A stretch of DNA of 64,000 nucleotides from Syngnathus acus. Lineage: Eukaryota; Chordata; Actinopteri; Syngnathiformes; Syngnathidae. The stretch is from the NCBI RefSeq assembly GCF_901709675.1, contig NC_051091.1:3221967-3285966 (forward strand), in the 5' to 3' direction. The position numbers were made by a program, and so were the translations under genes. Positions 13,601 through 24,962 of the stretch are shown here, one piece after another (within the stretch, counting starts at the first letter, position 1; every line of letters starts with the position of its first letter). The notes under the pieces are model-generated. The model had not been told where the DNA came from, did not search any database, and saw nothing but the letters and a program-made list of their open reading frames with translations.

Positions 13601-16600
13601 TTAATTATAACTACTGTGAATTTTGGAGAAAACATAAAAATACGGTTCGCATAGTAAACTATACTCAACATAGATTCTATTTAACTAGATTCCATTTGCT
13701 TTGGTCAGCTGAGCGAGCCCCGCCAATAAATATCGGTTAACAATCAGTGTGATGCTGCAGCAGTGGCAAAAACTGCTGAATAACGAGCATGCGGCACGTT
13801 GTGTTTTGCACAACCAACCTTATAATCCCCATATGTGTCTGCGAACGTGCACGTGCGCCAGGTAGTGAGAATACTTGTATTGTTTATCGCATTCCTGGTG
13901 CGTGTAGGGAAGCAAGCGAGGAAACTTAAGCCTAGAGCGGCTGTAAGCTTGCTGTTTTCCACAGGCTGTCCCAGACAGAAAATTGGGGAGGGCAGGGGAG
14001 GGGAAGGTTCTAAATTGCACTCGCCGAGAGAAGAGAACGCTGCATTTGTCTCCCGCAGTGTGTGTTCGGCATGTGTACAGTAATGGAGTGTGTGTTGGGC
14101 TGCGTGGCATATGTTTTCTCTGACTTGGCCCAGTGTGGACGAGAGCAGCCTCGCAGTGACAAGCTCTTTAAGGGTTATTATTGATTCTATCTAGACTAAA
14201 CGGGTTTCACTGTTCAGCCGAACATAAACACACCAAACACTGCTTCTGTGTGCATTTGTGAGTATGAGAGTGCGTGCCTATGTGTGGAGGAACATTTGTA
14301 TGTCAAGGCAGTTCCAAATGGCAAAGAGCTGATTGGAAAAACGGGATGATTCCTCTCGATTAGTGGAACCATGTTCTTTGGTCTGATAAGACCAAGACGA
14401 AGTTCTCCGGTCCAGCATGTGAGGACTATAAAGACGAGCGTGCCTCGCCGACAGTCACGCATGGTGGTGGGAGTTCGTGCTCTGGGCACGCATTAGGAGC
14501 TACATTTCAACAAGGGAACAACCCCAAACCCCAAGATGACCACAGCCATACTTGAGTACAAACGGCACATTGCCTTTGCTGTTTAGAGGCTCGTCTTAGT
14601 GGGGATCTGATGAGTGCCAAAACAAAATAACTGTGTGCTTGTGTACGCATGCACTGCTTACTAGCCATGTTATTGCATAGTGCCGCTGTGTGGTGGCCAA
14701 AAGCAATAAGCCTAATGAGAAGCAACACTTGGGACAGAGAGTGAGAAAGAGAAATGGCGGCAAAAAACAGCAAGCTAAGCACACTGACCCGGCTGTTTGT
14801 CACAACGTGGACTTAAAGGATCCACTGTTCCCTTCTGTCCTATAGCGCGGCCATTGCCTTCATCAGCCTGCCCTCCGCTATTCAACGCGGGTCCAAGTGG
14901 CGGCTGAGGGCTTGAACGAGGTGACTGACAGCAATTAGAGGTTCATTTGTAACTTTGGGGGCAAAACACGGTTCTGTTGTAATGAATACACGTTCTTTAT
15001 TCGACGCTTGAGCTCGACACCAGATGGGAAAATGAGAGAACATGCGAGTGGGTTGCTACAATGTGAAATAGCCAAATGCTCGACCTCAACTCAACTCGGT
15101 TTATAACAAACAAATTGGAGTCGGGACTCGGTGATTCATTTGAAGCCGGATATTGATAAGGGATATTTATGTCCGTGCATATTTAGCTCACCTGCGACCC
15201 TAATGAGAAAAAGCAGCATAGAAAATGGAAGGACGGCTAATCTAAAAGGAACAGCATCTCTGTCGTGTGCGGTAAGCATACGTTTATGCATGTGGGTTAT
15301 TTTAGGCACAGTCGCCATGGTCATTTATTTTTAGTCCTCAACGACTTACATGTCCACGGGGGTCTGTACACACCGCACTTGCATCGGAGTATGAATGCTG
15401 CGTGTGTCTGTTTTGGTGGCGGATTGGCGAGCAGAGTCGGAGATTGTGGTGAGTTTGTGTGTTCAGGGCTGCCGGTGTGAAAGAGCAGTCAGAACTTAGC
15501 TTCCCCCGGCAGCGAGAGTTTAATTTAGAAGGATAAAGCTCCTAACTCACACGCTGCCATCCCCGTGGCCCGTCTCCACACACCTCATCCCTCCCCTCAC
15601 CAGAACGTCTCCACCACTTCCCCCTTTATCAAATCATCACTTTACTTTCTCATCGCCTCGCCTGAAGTCGGAACAACTAACGATAGACTCGCTGGCCGCA
15701 TCTGGAGAATTTCATGGGATTTTATACAAGAGGTCCTTGAGCTCATTTGCACGTGTGGCAGGTGGTTTCTGACAAAACGATATGAGAGCAAAGGAATGAC
15801 AGTAACAGTTTTGCTTCGGATCAGTTTCTTTCAAAATATTTTAAACAAATACGATTATTGACAGAAACTGTTTTCATAGGACGGCACTGTGGTATTTCAA
15901 CGGTGTTCTTCCAAGAAACTGCTTGTCACTCAAAGGCAGCAGTTGACACAGTGACGTCTTTCACTTTGGGTTTTCTCTGAATGCGAGGCTTTTCTGACCA
16001 CCAAAACCTGCAATTACCCAATTAGTTTGCAACTGAACTTTGCTCCATGCCACATTTGACATCCAATGGATGTATTCAGTCCAATTTCCGATGTTATTAA
16101 CTTTAGCAAGTATTTTAATCAAAATAGAAAACTATTTATATTGATAATAACTCCAGTAATTTTACTGTATTTGATTACTTGCATTAGCTGCATACTGTAC
16201 AGTTGAGAACTATTCTGCTCAAAGCTTTGGCCATAATGTTGATGCATAACGCTGCAGGGGCAGTCGATGGTCTGACGGTTGTTGGCAATGAATTTTGCAG
16301 GATATTATTCCAAGGCAGCACACTCTCCTGCAGTCAGAGGATAAATCCAGGTAGACCGTTGGTATATGCTGCGCCATAAATCCTATTGTGGTACAGCATT
16401 GCCAGAGAGCACATATTCACGTTCAAACTTCAACAACAACAAAAGAATGTCAGTTCTGGGGAGAAAAAAATAGTTGATCTTTGCTCTATAATGACTGTTT
16501 TTATTTCTGAAGTGCTAATTATGCTGTGGACCACTGTGGCTGCATGGTGTGAAACCCACTCAATACTCCAGCGATATGATGCACGCAATAAAAATACCGC

Positions 16601-16731
16601 AAGTGTACTTTATGTGAGCATGATGTGGAGCGCCTGTGAGGAATAAAACCATCAGCACTTCAATCGTGAAATTTAAGGAAGGACACGACAGCTTGGTCAA
16701 ACCCGTGAAATTCATATCTTTTAAAAAAGAA

Positions 16732-16814
16732 AAATGTATTTGACAAATGCAAATTGCAACTAAATACAAAAAGAAATGTATTTGACAAATGCAAATTGCA
16801 ACAACTAAATACAA
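16732..16814 (+). repeat. Two-copy tandem duplication, about 40 bp unit
   Basis: The unit starting AAATGTATTTGACAAATGC occurs at 16,732-16,769 and again at 16,774-16,814. The second copy carries a 3-base CAA insertion. It is a recent local duplication with no coding content. Confidence 0.9.
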
Positions 16815-17511
16815 TCTTAAAAATCACATCTTGCATATTTGAAGAACAAAAAACGCTCTAGTGTTAAATGTGAAATTCATGTCAACTGCAGGTTCAAATG
16901 ACGTCACAAGACTGACCTCAGTGTGGACTGTTATGCGATCCTGACATCTTGTGGTCAAATGTAGGAGAACATTACATCGAAGGAGATTCGGATAATTTAT
17001 GAGAAAAAAATATATTATCTAAGTTGTGTTTTAAATGTTTAGTCTTTGTATCTTAGTTTTTCCTTTGACGAGGAATCAGCCGTGTAATAAAAGCGACATA
17101 GTGTATTGTGTTGTTTTTGTCAATCAACAATACGCGGAACCTTTGAGTAGCGCTCAAACTACACGGTCTTATTTATTTGCAACACCCGCGTAACAGCTGT
17201 TTTACTTCTCATTGCTCGGCTCCGATCTGGCGTCACTCTTTGGAATCGTTTGAATACATCTGTGTACGTTTGCAATTTTCTCACCATTTGTCTATCAATA
17301 TTTCTCAGTCAGATGTGTCCTGCAAATATCTTTTTGTTGCATTGCATTAGCAAATGAACGCTAGGTAGCTAACAGATTAACGTTATCACGCTGCAAGCTC
17401 TAAATTCCTTGTGCACAATGGTGTTCGACAATCACAAGTTACAGTTTTCAGTTTTGCCTTAACATACCAAATAACATCCTTTCGTTCTTGTTTGAGTAGA
17501 AAACAATCGCA

Positions 17512-17794
17512 ATGGAACCTGCTTGCCGTAAAGACAAGCCAAAGTTGAACTCGACGCCTACCAGAGGAGACCGATCAAAACAGAAGTCTGCACAGCAGGA
17601 ACTCAAACAGCGTCAGAGGGCAGAGGTGACCACATCAGTGGATCCATTTTTTGTTTTAGTTCAGTCCTAAGTCATTGTTAACCGTCTACTATCTCACCTA
17701 TCTTCAGATTTATGCCTTGAACAAGGTGATGACTGCACTCGAGCATCAGCAGTTTGAGACCTTTTGTAAACAGATGCAGCAACAAGGAGAATGA
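17512..17794 (+). CDS. svbp: Small vasohibin-binding protein
   Basis: Two coding exons, 17,512-17,625 and 17,708-17,794, join in phase into a 66-residue protein, the same length as mammalian SVBP. What is seen: a basic N-terminus, then the nearly invariant core [16 protein letters not shown] (residues 23-38), then [12 protein letters not shown] and the C-terminal FCKQM. The donor is GAG|GTGACC and the acceptor TCTTCAG|ATT. In the known family this short helical peptide is the obligate chaperone and cofactor of vasohibins VASH1/VASH2. Together they form the tubulin carboxypeptidase that removes the C-terminal tyrosine of alpha-tubulin, and SVBP also aids vasohibin secretion. The ATG is preceded by an acceptor-like TTTGAGTAG 13 bases upstream, so a separate 5' UTR exon is likely. 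Candidate poly(A) signals (AATAAA) lie at 18,367 and 18,562. Confidence 0.95.
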
Positions 17795-18366
17795 AGATGC
17801 TACCAGCGCTTTCTTCATCTGGGTTTTCCCTCGAACAAAATGAGTCGTGGTGACTCCATCCTGAGCACTCACAAATATGTGTATGCTGCACAATGAAGGA
17901 CCTAAAGTTACACAGTGTGAAGTTTTAAATGACTGAATCAAGTGATCGTGCTTCTGAATTTGTCTTGAAATTGCCGTGGAGTATTTCTATTCAAAGTGTT
18001 ACAATGCATAGAGAACAGTTGGAATATTTTGTAGCCAGACATCAAATGTCATGAATTTGTTACGGCGCTCTTGTATGCTCAGTCCCGTCACGCATTTGTT
18101 GCGGTATGTAACGTATGTCTCGAAAAATTTAGACTGGGCAGGGCAGGATATTCCGGGACCGTTCCCATTGTAACGTAAACCGTGTCATGTTAAAAAAAAA
18201 AAAAAAAAAACTCTTCAACTACCAAAACACCACAAATTTAGAAATAATTTGAATGTGTCCGGTATTGTTTTAAAGACATGTAACTAAATATGTTCTACAC
18301 CACATCCAGTATGCTCCTCTGTCAGTATGGTCACTCGGAAGGTAGCTTGCTTCATGAATTTGAGAA

Positions 18367-18567
18367 AATAAAAAACATAAGCTGAACCTCTTACCCTTGT
18401 TCGGTTCTTTTAACTTGGTGCCTCAAGACATTTTTTTTGTTAATTACGATTGTCTTTACTGGAGACAACTGATTTTGAATCACCATGGAAACAATTATGC
18501 AAAGGCTATTCCAGCTGACCTGTACCCGAGTTACTTTTGTACTAAGCATTTTATTTTGTTGAATAAA
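18367..18567 (+). terminator. Candidate svbp poly(A) signals
   Basis: AATAAA occurs at 18,367-18,372 and at 18,562-18,567 on the plus strand, downstream of the svbp stop. A minus-strand AATAAA (plus TTTATT near 18,549) is placed to serve the FBA-domain gene coming from the other side, so the two 3' UTRs would abut or overlap. Confidence 0.45.
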
Positions 18568-19010
18568 AATTCAATTCACAAACCAAGTTTGCTTTCTGCA
18601 GTTTTAATTGAACGAATATGTTCTCAAGTGAGTCCACACAATATTCTGCACTTGATCTTATTAGATCAGTGTAAATACCCGCAAAGGCCACCAATGTTTT
18701 CAAAACCAAGAGCACAGTCTCGGTTCTCATGTGGTCCTTGGGGGCTACCTGCAGCATCTTGATGACCCCTCTTGTACATTACATAAGGCAGTGAGTACGG
18801 GGGGAAAAAAAAAAACATCAGCACATTTTCTCCAGGAATGCATCATAAAGTTTCCACTAACATACAAGCACTGTATCTCTACCACTTCAAAAACGGGAAA
18901 GTTTTCCCGTCACCTAGCGTGCAACATGCATGATGTTCCGTACTGTTGCATAAGGCTACCATGGTCATCTTGAAAGCATTGCACGGACGAATACATTCCC
19001 CCCCCCTTGC

Positions 19011-20000
19011 CTACACCTGAAGAGTAACAGAGCTCCCAGTAACCCTCACTCCATACCAGCCTTCCCAGTACTTTGTGTCATGGCCTCCATGTTCAAAGGA
19101 GATGAAACGTAGACCGGGACCATACTCGGAAAAGGTGTGGCTGACCTGGAGACGAGACAGTTGCAGCACGTCAAATGCAAAGAGTCTCACGTCCTGATCG
19201 GTATGGCGTCAGTTTGTTCACCTCCTTCCATGAGCAGTCGTCACACTCCGGGTCCAGAGTCACAGGTTCGGGCGTGAACTCCTGCATGACCACATGATTC
19301 TCATCCAGCAGACACACCGTTATCTGGTAGGTGCAGCCACAGTCCTGCCTCCCACAGTACCTGCAGGACGAGCACAATATTATTAAGCGGCTGAGTGAGG
19401 CCACCTGCTTTTTTTTTTTTTTTTTTCCCCTCACCAGTCTTCAACTGATACGACAGGTTGGGCGTCCAGCTGCTCGCAAGTGAAACCCTGCTCCAATAAG
19501 TCAATGACTTGTCTCTTCAGACACAGCCTAGGAGCCCAAAAAGATTGTTTGACATGGATGATGTTTGGGGGCGCTCACTTGGATTGAGACTCAGCGGAGA
19601 CTTTTTCTTTCTGATGCATTCCGATGGTGGTCCGCTTCTAAATGTGATTTTCGAGCAGACATGTATATGAAGACAAATATTTGGTTGAGACTCACTCAAA
19701 GGAGGTTGCAAAGTATTTTGTGACAGCAGTATCACTGAAGTCATGGCCGCAGTCTCCCGGCATGTCCTCCACCATCCACTCGCTACCGCCGTTCTCTGTC
19801 AGCTCCCAGAAATCCAGTTGCTCTGGGAGGGAAACACTAAAATCCTCACTTTGACAATATTCTCTCATTAAATCCATTGATCTAATGCCCATGAGATGCT
19901 TTCTTGTTTATTTTCCCACAGTCTCCAATTCTCATCTCTACTTTGTAGCAAAAGACAACTTACCTTCACCTCTGGGATTCTTGATCAAATTAGTGGTCAT
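19011..20000 (-). CDS. FBA-domain protein lacking an F-box (Fbxo2/6/44/Nccrp1 family)
   Basis: Five coding pieces on the minus strand (19,964-20,000; 19,696-19,822; 19,435-19,527; 19,222-19,360; 19,011-19,145) join in phase to 176 residues, almost entirely one F-box-associated (FBA) domain. Landmarks: EEQLDFWELTENGG near residues 12-25, VEDMPGD, FATSFELCLKRQVIDLLEQG, DWYCGRQDCGC, then VSHTFSEYGPG, FISFEHGG and YWEGWYGVRVTGSSV near the end. Family FBA domains form a beta-sandwich that, in FBXO2 and FBXO6, binds high-mannose N-glycans of misfolded glycoproteins for SCF ubiquitination. Here the first coding exon carries an in-frame TAG 12 bases before the ATG, downstream of acceptor TGTCCAG. The upstream exon (about 20,554-20,625) looks untranslated. 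No F-box was found between 20,030 and 20,700. The YWK of FBXO2 that contacts glycan reads YWE here. Without an F-box it could not join Skp1 directly, so it may resemble Nccrp1 (FBXO50) functionally. Orthology to a single FBXO is not settled. Confidence 0.88.
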
Positions 20001-20553
20001 GATTTCAATGCACTAACCATGCAGCGTCTGGACAGAATAAAAAAAAAAAATAAAGGTCTTTACAATTTCATCTCATTACCTACTGGTTAGCATTTTCAAG
20101 CAGCCTTTCCCAAACTAAAAGAAGTTGACTATTAAAGACATTTGAATGGATGTGTCTAATCCTTGCCCACTGTGTCCCTTCACATGAGTACTTCACTTTT
20201 GTCCTGCATTGATGCGACGCACAAATACCCGGTCTGCTGACTCACTGCACAACACATGGAGCCAATGCAAAGCCAGCCTCATTCCATGCTGAATAGAGGG
20301 CATCACAGAGGATCAGTCAGTCATCGGGCCAACAGAAGCGATAGATATCAGTCAGCAGAAAAAACTGCGCGGGTGAGTCATAGTGGACATGGATTTGTTT
20401 TGACTTAACATATCCTCCTTTTGGTTTGTTGTTGACAAAAGTATCTCCTTCACTCAAAATAAGCAGCTGAGTCATCCACACAGTTATCTGCATGCACAAA
20501 ATTAACATTCTGGAAATTTTCTGTCTTGACATGTACAAGACCAGGTTACTTAC

Positions 20554-20651
20554 GGCTCAAAAGGACAAGTCAGGCGTTGAGTCTACTTCTCAGGACACTT
20601 GAGCTCCTCTGCAGTGAAGCGTCCTTGTGCCAGCTGGGCTTTTATTGCAAC
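20554..20651 (-). promoter_or_regulatory. Probable first (5' UTR) exon and TATA-like promoter of the FBA gene
   Basis: On the minus strand an AATAAAAG TATA-like box (20,639-20,646) is followed about 25-30 bases later by sequence that ends at a strong donor, GCC|GTAAGT (exon end 20,554). The presumed exon holds no extended reading frame. It would splice to the acceptor at 20,028, which leaves the ATG at 20,000 as the first start. Confidence 0.5.
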
Positions 20652-20740
20652 TACCAAAGGTGGGGAGGGAGCATGCATGCAGTGGATCGCAGCAGAAACA
20701 CACAATCAGCAGAAACATAGAGCTACACTTCAACAACCAA

Positions 20741-21071
20741 TGTGTCACGGATCGGATGGAGCAGGGCGACCAAATGCAGCTTGCAAACTGACAAGACTTA
20801 ACAAAATAACTAGAGGACTAACCGACAGGGACGTGACACAAAGACGTGAAGACATTATGACAACAGGCACTAAAAAGACATCAAGACTACAACACACAAT
20901 GATCCAACGGGGCGTGAGGGGCAGACAGGACTTATATACACGACAGGTAACAAGAGGCAAGTGAGAATAATCAAACTAATCATGGGCACACAGGAGGGGA
21001 GGGGCGAGCACACAGACAGAAACCATGACAACAAACACATAGTGGGACGGCTGGGGACGAGACGTAACACA
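20741..21071. mobile_element. Probable non-autonomous DNA transposon or dispersed repeat
   Basis: About 331 bases are bounded by imperfect inverted ends: TGTGTCACGGATC at the left and the complement of TGTGTTACGTCTC at the right (10 of 13 matching). The purine-rich interior is rich in GACAAG, AACAAAATAACTAGAGGACT and CCATGACAACAAACACA phrases of a type I recognise as repetitive in fish genomes. No target-site duplication is obvious. It lies between the FBA gene promoter and the itga5 3' UTR and has no transposase. Confidence 0.5.
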
Positions 21072-21164
21072 ATGGGGAAAGAAAATATGAGAGTATAAAT
21101 AATTACATATCAGTAAATATTATAATGTTCTATGTTACATTAAGAAGGGTAAACAAAACCAGGC

Positions 21165-21971
21165 TTTATTCTGAGTCAAGATATAAACACCACACATTAC
21201 AATATACACCTCCCAATATGGGAGAGAAACATTTTCAAGTTCAACATTGCAGTTTGTTCAGGATTGTCCTGCAGGCGGTACAGTACAACGTTTCACAATC
21301 GACTTACACCATGGCATAAATAACAACAGTATGACTACTATGAAAAGTAACGGCAGTGACATCAAGAAATACCAAACTGAAAGTTCAGTTGCAAGCTGGA
21401 CCGGATCGATCTAGAAACAAAAAATAGCCGAGCATTCGCTGCTTTTGTTTGTTTCCTGGACTGAAAATGACCTTTAAAGGACCAGTGTGTATCATTTGGT
21501 GAGCAAAAAAAAACAAAACTCTTGTATCAGACATTTACAGTAGCCGGATTGACAAAATTATTAATGCAAGTTAAATATTTATGTAAGAATTGTTTTTCTA
21601 AGCTCATTCGGTACTTGAGTGCAGTTTGATTTTGAAGACTCTGATATATATACAACCTCCATCTATCGATCTATAGAGGGAGCTGAAGTACCTCGAACCT
21701 CTGCACTGGGACACAAATTGTTAACAGCCATACCAAAGAGTTTAACCAACATATAGCCTTGAAACACTATGATCTAAAAAAAAAAAAAGTTCCACAGCAA
21801 CGCACCATGAACCGCAGGCCCTCCTCATCTCGGTGATTCATATTTTAGTGCACAGTCCAGTGATCCAACACCTTTCGATGTCCGCCAACATTTCCTGCTC
21901 ATCATTAGAACGTCTCATTAATAATTTAGCATTGTGATAATATTCCATATTTTAGTTGCGTTGTCTCAGAT
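21165..21971 (-). other. itga5: Probable itga5 3' UTR
   Basis: From the itga5 stop (21,972) the minus strand runs about 800 bases to the AATAAA at 21,165-21,170 (plus TTTATT). The region holds only an A-run and AT-rich sequence. The assignment is by position; no other gene is seen here. Confidence 0.45.
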
Positions 21972-24867
21972 TTAGGCTTCTGATGATGCTTGCGGTCTGA
22001 GCTGGGCCTTCTCCATGGTGGTGCCGTACGGATCGGACCTTTTGAAGAAGCCCATCTGAAGGGATAAATAATGACAACAAACTTGTTTCATTTGAAACAA
22101 AATATAAACAATATTCCCAAACGGCTTCGTTACCTTGTACAGCAGATATATGAGCAGTGAGAGTAGAAGCAGGCCAGCTAGAACAGCGAGGATGATGATC
22201 CACACGGGAACGTAGAACAGGCCGTCCGCTTTGTTCCACAGCACGGACGTCACCACCTGAACACCAGAAAGCCGAAATCCCGTTCCGTCAAGTCAACACG
22301 ATAGAATCGGACAATCTCACAATTTACCTTTTTAGATCCCGACTGTTTGGATTTTGGAGCAATGGAATAGGGCATCTTATCGACGGTGAACTGTACCGAA
22401 CACTCCAAAAGAAACTGCTTGTGGGCCCTCTGACAACAGCAGAAAAGACACATATCAAACACCTAAGCAGTCAGTGAAAAACCAAGAGTGAGCCTTTTTT
22501 TACACTTTTTGTAAATAACTCTCAGTCTAGAAATTTAAACTGATTAAAAAGACAAAAAGCGTGTCGAGGTAACGTCTGAACTGCCCACTAGAGGACAGTA
22601 TAGTTAATCTTTGGGTTTTCCCCTTTAAATCGCTCCAATGAAGGAATATCATGAGGTTAAAATTAGAGACTCACCTCGAGGAAAGTCTCCACCCAAAGTC
22701 TGGAGTGAACTCTCAAGATAACGCTAGCTCCTCTCTCCAGCCGCCCAATGTGACACTCGAGCCGCCAGCACTCCACAGTCGAGCATGTCTGCGATGCGAA
22801 TAGTTAACACAGGCCATGTGGCATTCAACAATCCGTGTTTCTTTCGTCGCATAATTGAATGAAGATGGACAGTCTAAAACAGACGTCACGTCGGCTGTGC
22901 AACAAGCAGTCCAGTAAACCACAAAGATAATTTAACTTCCTCTCATAAACACAGCAGACACCAGCCCATGTGGACCAGGGCTCATTATATTCCCATTTCC
23001 TGTGTTAATTGCAATAATCTCAGACGAATTAAAATACTTTGCAAGCACAGAATCTTCTTGCCTGTCTTCCTTCTGGCAGTGGGGGCTCAGAAGACCCTCA
23101 GAAAACCCACGAACCACACCAGGAAAGAAAGTCCAGGTTGCAAATAATAGCGTTTTGAATTACCAAGTTTCCTTGTCCAGGCATGGGACCTTTGACCTCT
23201 CTCTTCTGGATTTGATGCTCCATGCTGGATTCCAGAGATGAGGGACTACTTGAAGATGGAGACTGAAGCTGAATGCAGAAATAATTTTTTTAAAAAGGCA
23301 TTTGCAGTCACACCAAAGGATGACTACACATTGAGTACAGTTTAAAACCCAGGGAATATATTTTGGTCTGGGCATTTGTCACCTTGAGTTTGAGTGCATT
23401 CAGGGCGTGTTTTGAGGAGCAGCTGAGTGGCCCCTCGGTGAGCACCTTGACAGGGTAGAGCAGGTCGTGACTGTGAGACCTCAGAGGACATCTCACCTCC
23501 AATGTGGATTGACTGACAACACCGGGGCCGTTGTTGACCAACTGAGAAGAAGAAAGTCATTGTCAACTAACCTGTGGTGGGCGAGGGGGAGGTTCTGCCC
23601 CCCCAAAATATGCTTACCTCATAGACCTGTTGAAGCTCAGGGCCGACGTCCTGCTCGTCTGTCAGACTCTGACTGACGCTCCAATTGGGGAGTGGGAGGA
23701 AGATTTTGTCTGGCCGGGAAACTCTGAAACGGATAATATAAAAGTTCAGTGCCCCCGCAAGTAGAGACATGAAAAAATGAATACGATACACAATGCACCA
23801 TGAAGGTCTCACCCCTGCAGAATGACATGAGCCAGCGCAGCTACCTCCAACTCCAACACAACGACTTCACTCTCTGAGTTGTTTGCATTTTTACTGCACA
23901 CAAGAAACACACGCAAAGAAAAGAAAATCAGCAAATTGTAGATATTCAACCGGCTGGTTACAAAAGGGGGTCCTACCTTTTTAATTGGAGCTCAAATTGT
24001 ACAGTGTTCTGAGTGTCTGTGAGTCTGGGAACAGTGAAACGGAGACCTGCCCAAAACTACCAAAGACATATATAAGATTAATTGAAGGATGGGAGGACAC
24101 ATGGTGAAAAAAATAAAATATATGGTAGTTCTTACACTAGTGCCAGCTTTCATGGGGTTTCCCAGATCGCATTTGAGGAAGCGGGTTTCATTTTCAGTCT
24201 CATAGCTGCATGTTAGCTGAGTTAGACTCTGGAAAACAACCAAAGACAATAACTGAATGGCGCATAGAAAAAGAAAGGGAAGTTACATGAACTGATGAAA
24301 TACAAAATGTAATGTAATGCGTATATATAATGTTTCGGTGAAAAAGGATAAAAAATATATATATACCGTAATTTTCGGACTATAAGTCGCGGTTTTTTTC
24401 ATAGTTTGGGTGGGGGGGGCGACTTATACTCAGGAGCGACTTATATAAATATATATGTTTTTTTTCACTTTTTTGGGCATTTTATAGCTGGTGCGACTTA
24501 TACTCCGGTGCGACTTATAGTCCGAAAATTACGGTATATATACACTACTGTTCAAAAGTTTGGGGTCACAAAATTGTTTGGGTGACCCCAAACTTTTGAA
24601 CGGTAGTGTATATATTTATTTAGATAATTATTTATAGATTATATATATAATCTTCTGTGTAAAAAATCTTATAATATATATGTATACTTATTCATAGATT
24701 ATATATAATCTTATACAAATATAAGATATAATTTATAATATTTAATTCATAATATTTTATTATAATAATATTTACACTACCGTTCAAAAATCTTGTGACC
24801 CCAAACTTTTGAACGGTAGTGTATATAAATTAAATTAAATATTGTAAATCAATCAATCATATATATG

Positions 24868-24962
<95 letters not shown>

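Larger units (their letters stand above)
1..17400. other. Gene-free flank (intergenic or a long intron)
   Basis: I read both strands and found no exon with a recognisable protein family, no convincing coding run and no RNA gene. Open frames here are short (at most about 164 codons), low in complexity, and lack splice context or domain motifs. The stretch holds microsatellites, short poly-A/T runs and dispersed-repeat fragments, listed separately. It could be distal regulatory DNA for svbp or an intron of a gene lying to the left. The sequence alone does not decide between these. Confidence 0.6.

Noticed and set aside
20317-20538. Possible F-box exon for the FBA gene (73-codon frame)
   Set aside because: The translation shows no LPxxLLxxIxxxL-type F-box and lacks fitting splice sites, so it was not joined to the gene.
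22588-22602. Second CTCF-like motif CCACTAGAGGACAGT in an itga5 intron
   Set aside because: The GGAC replaces the needed GGGC core, so it is weak and not reported as a site.
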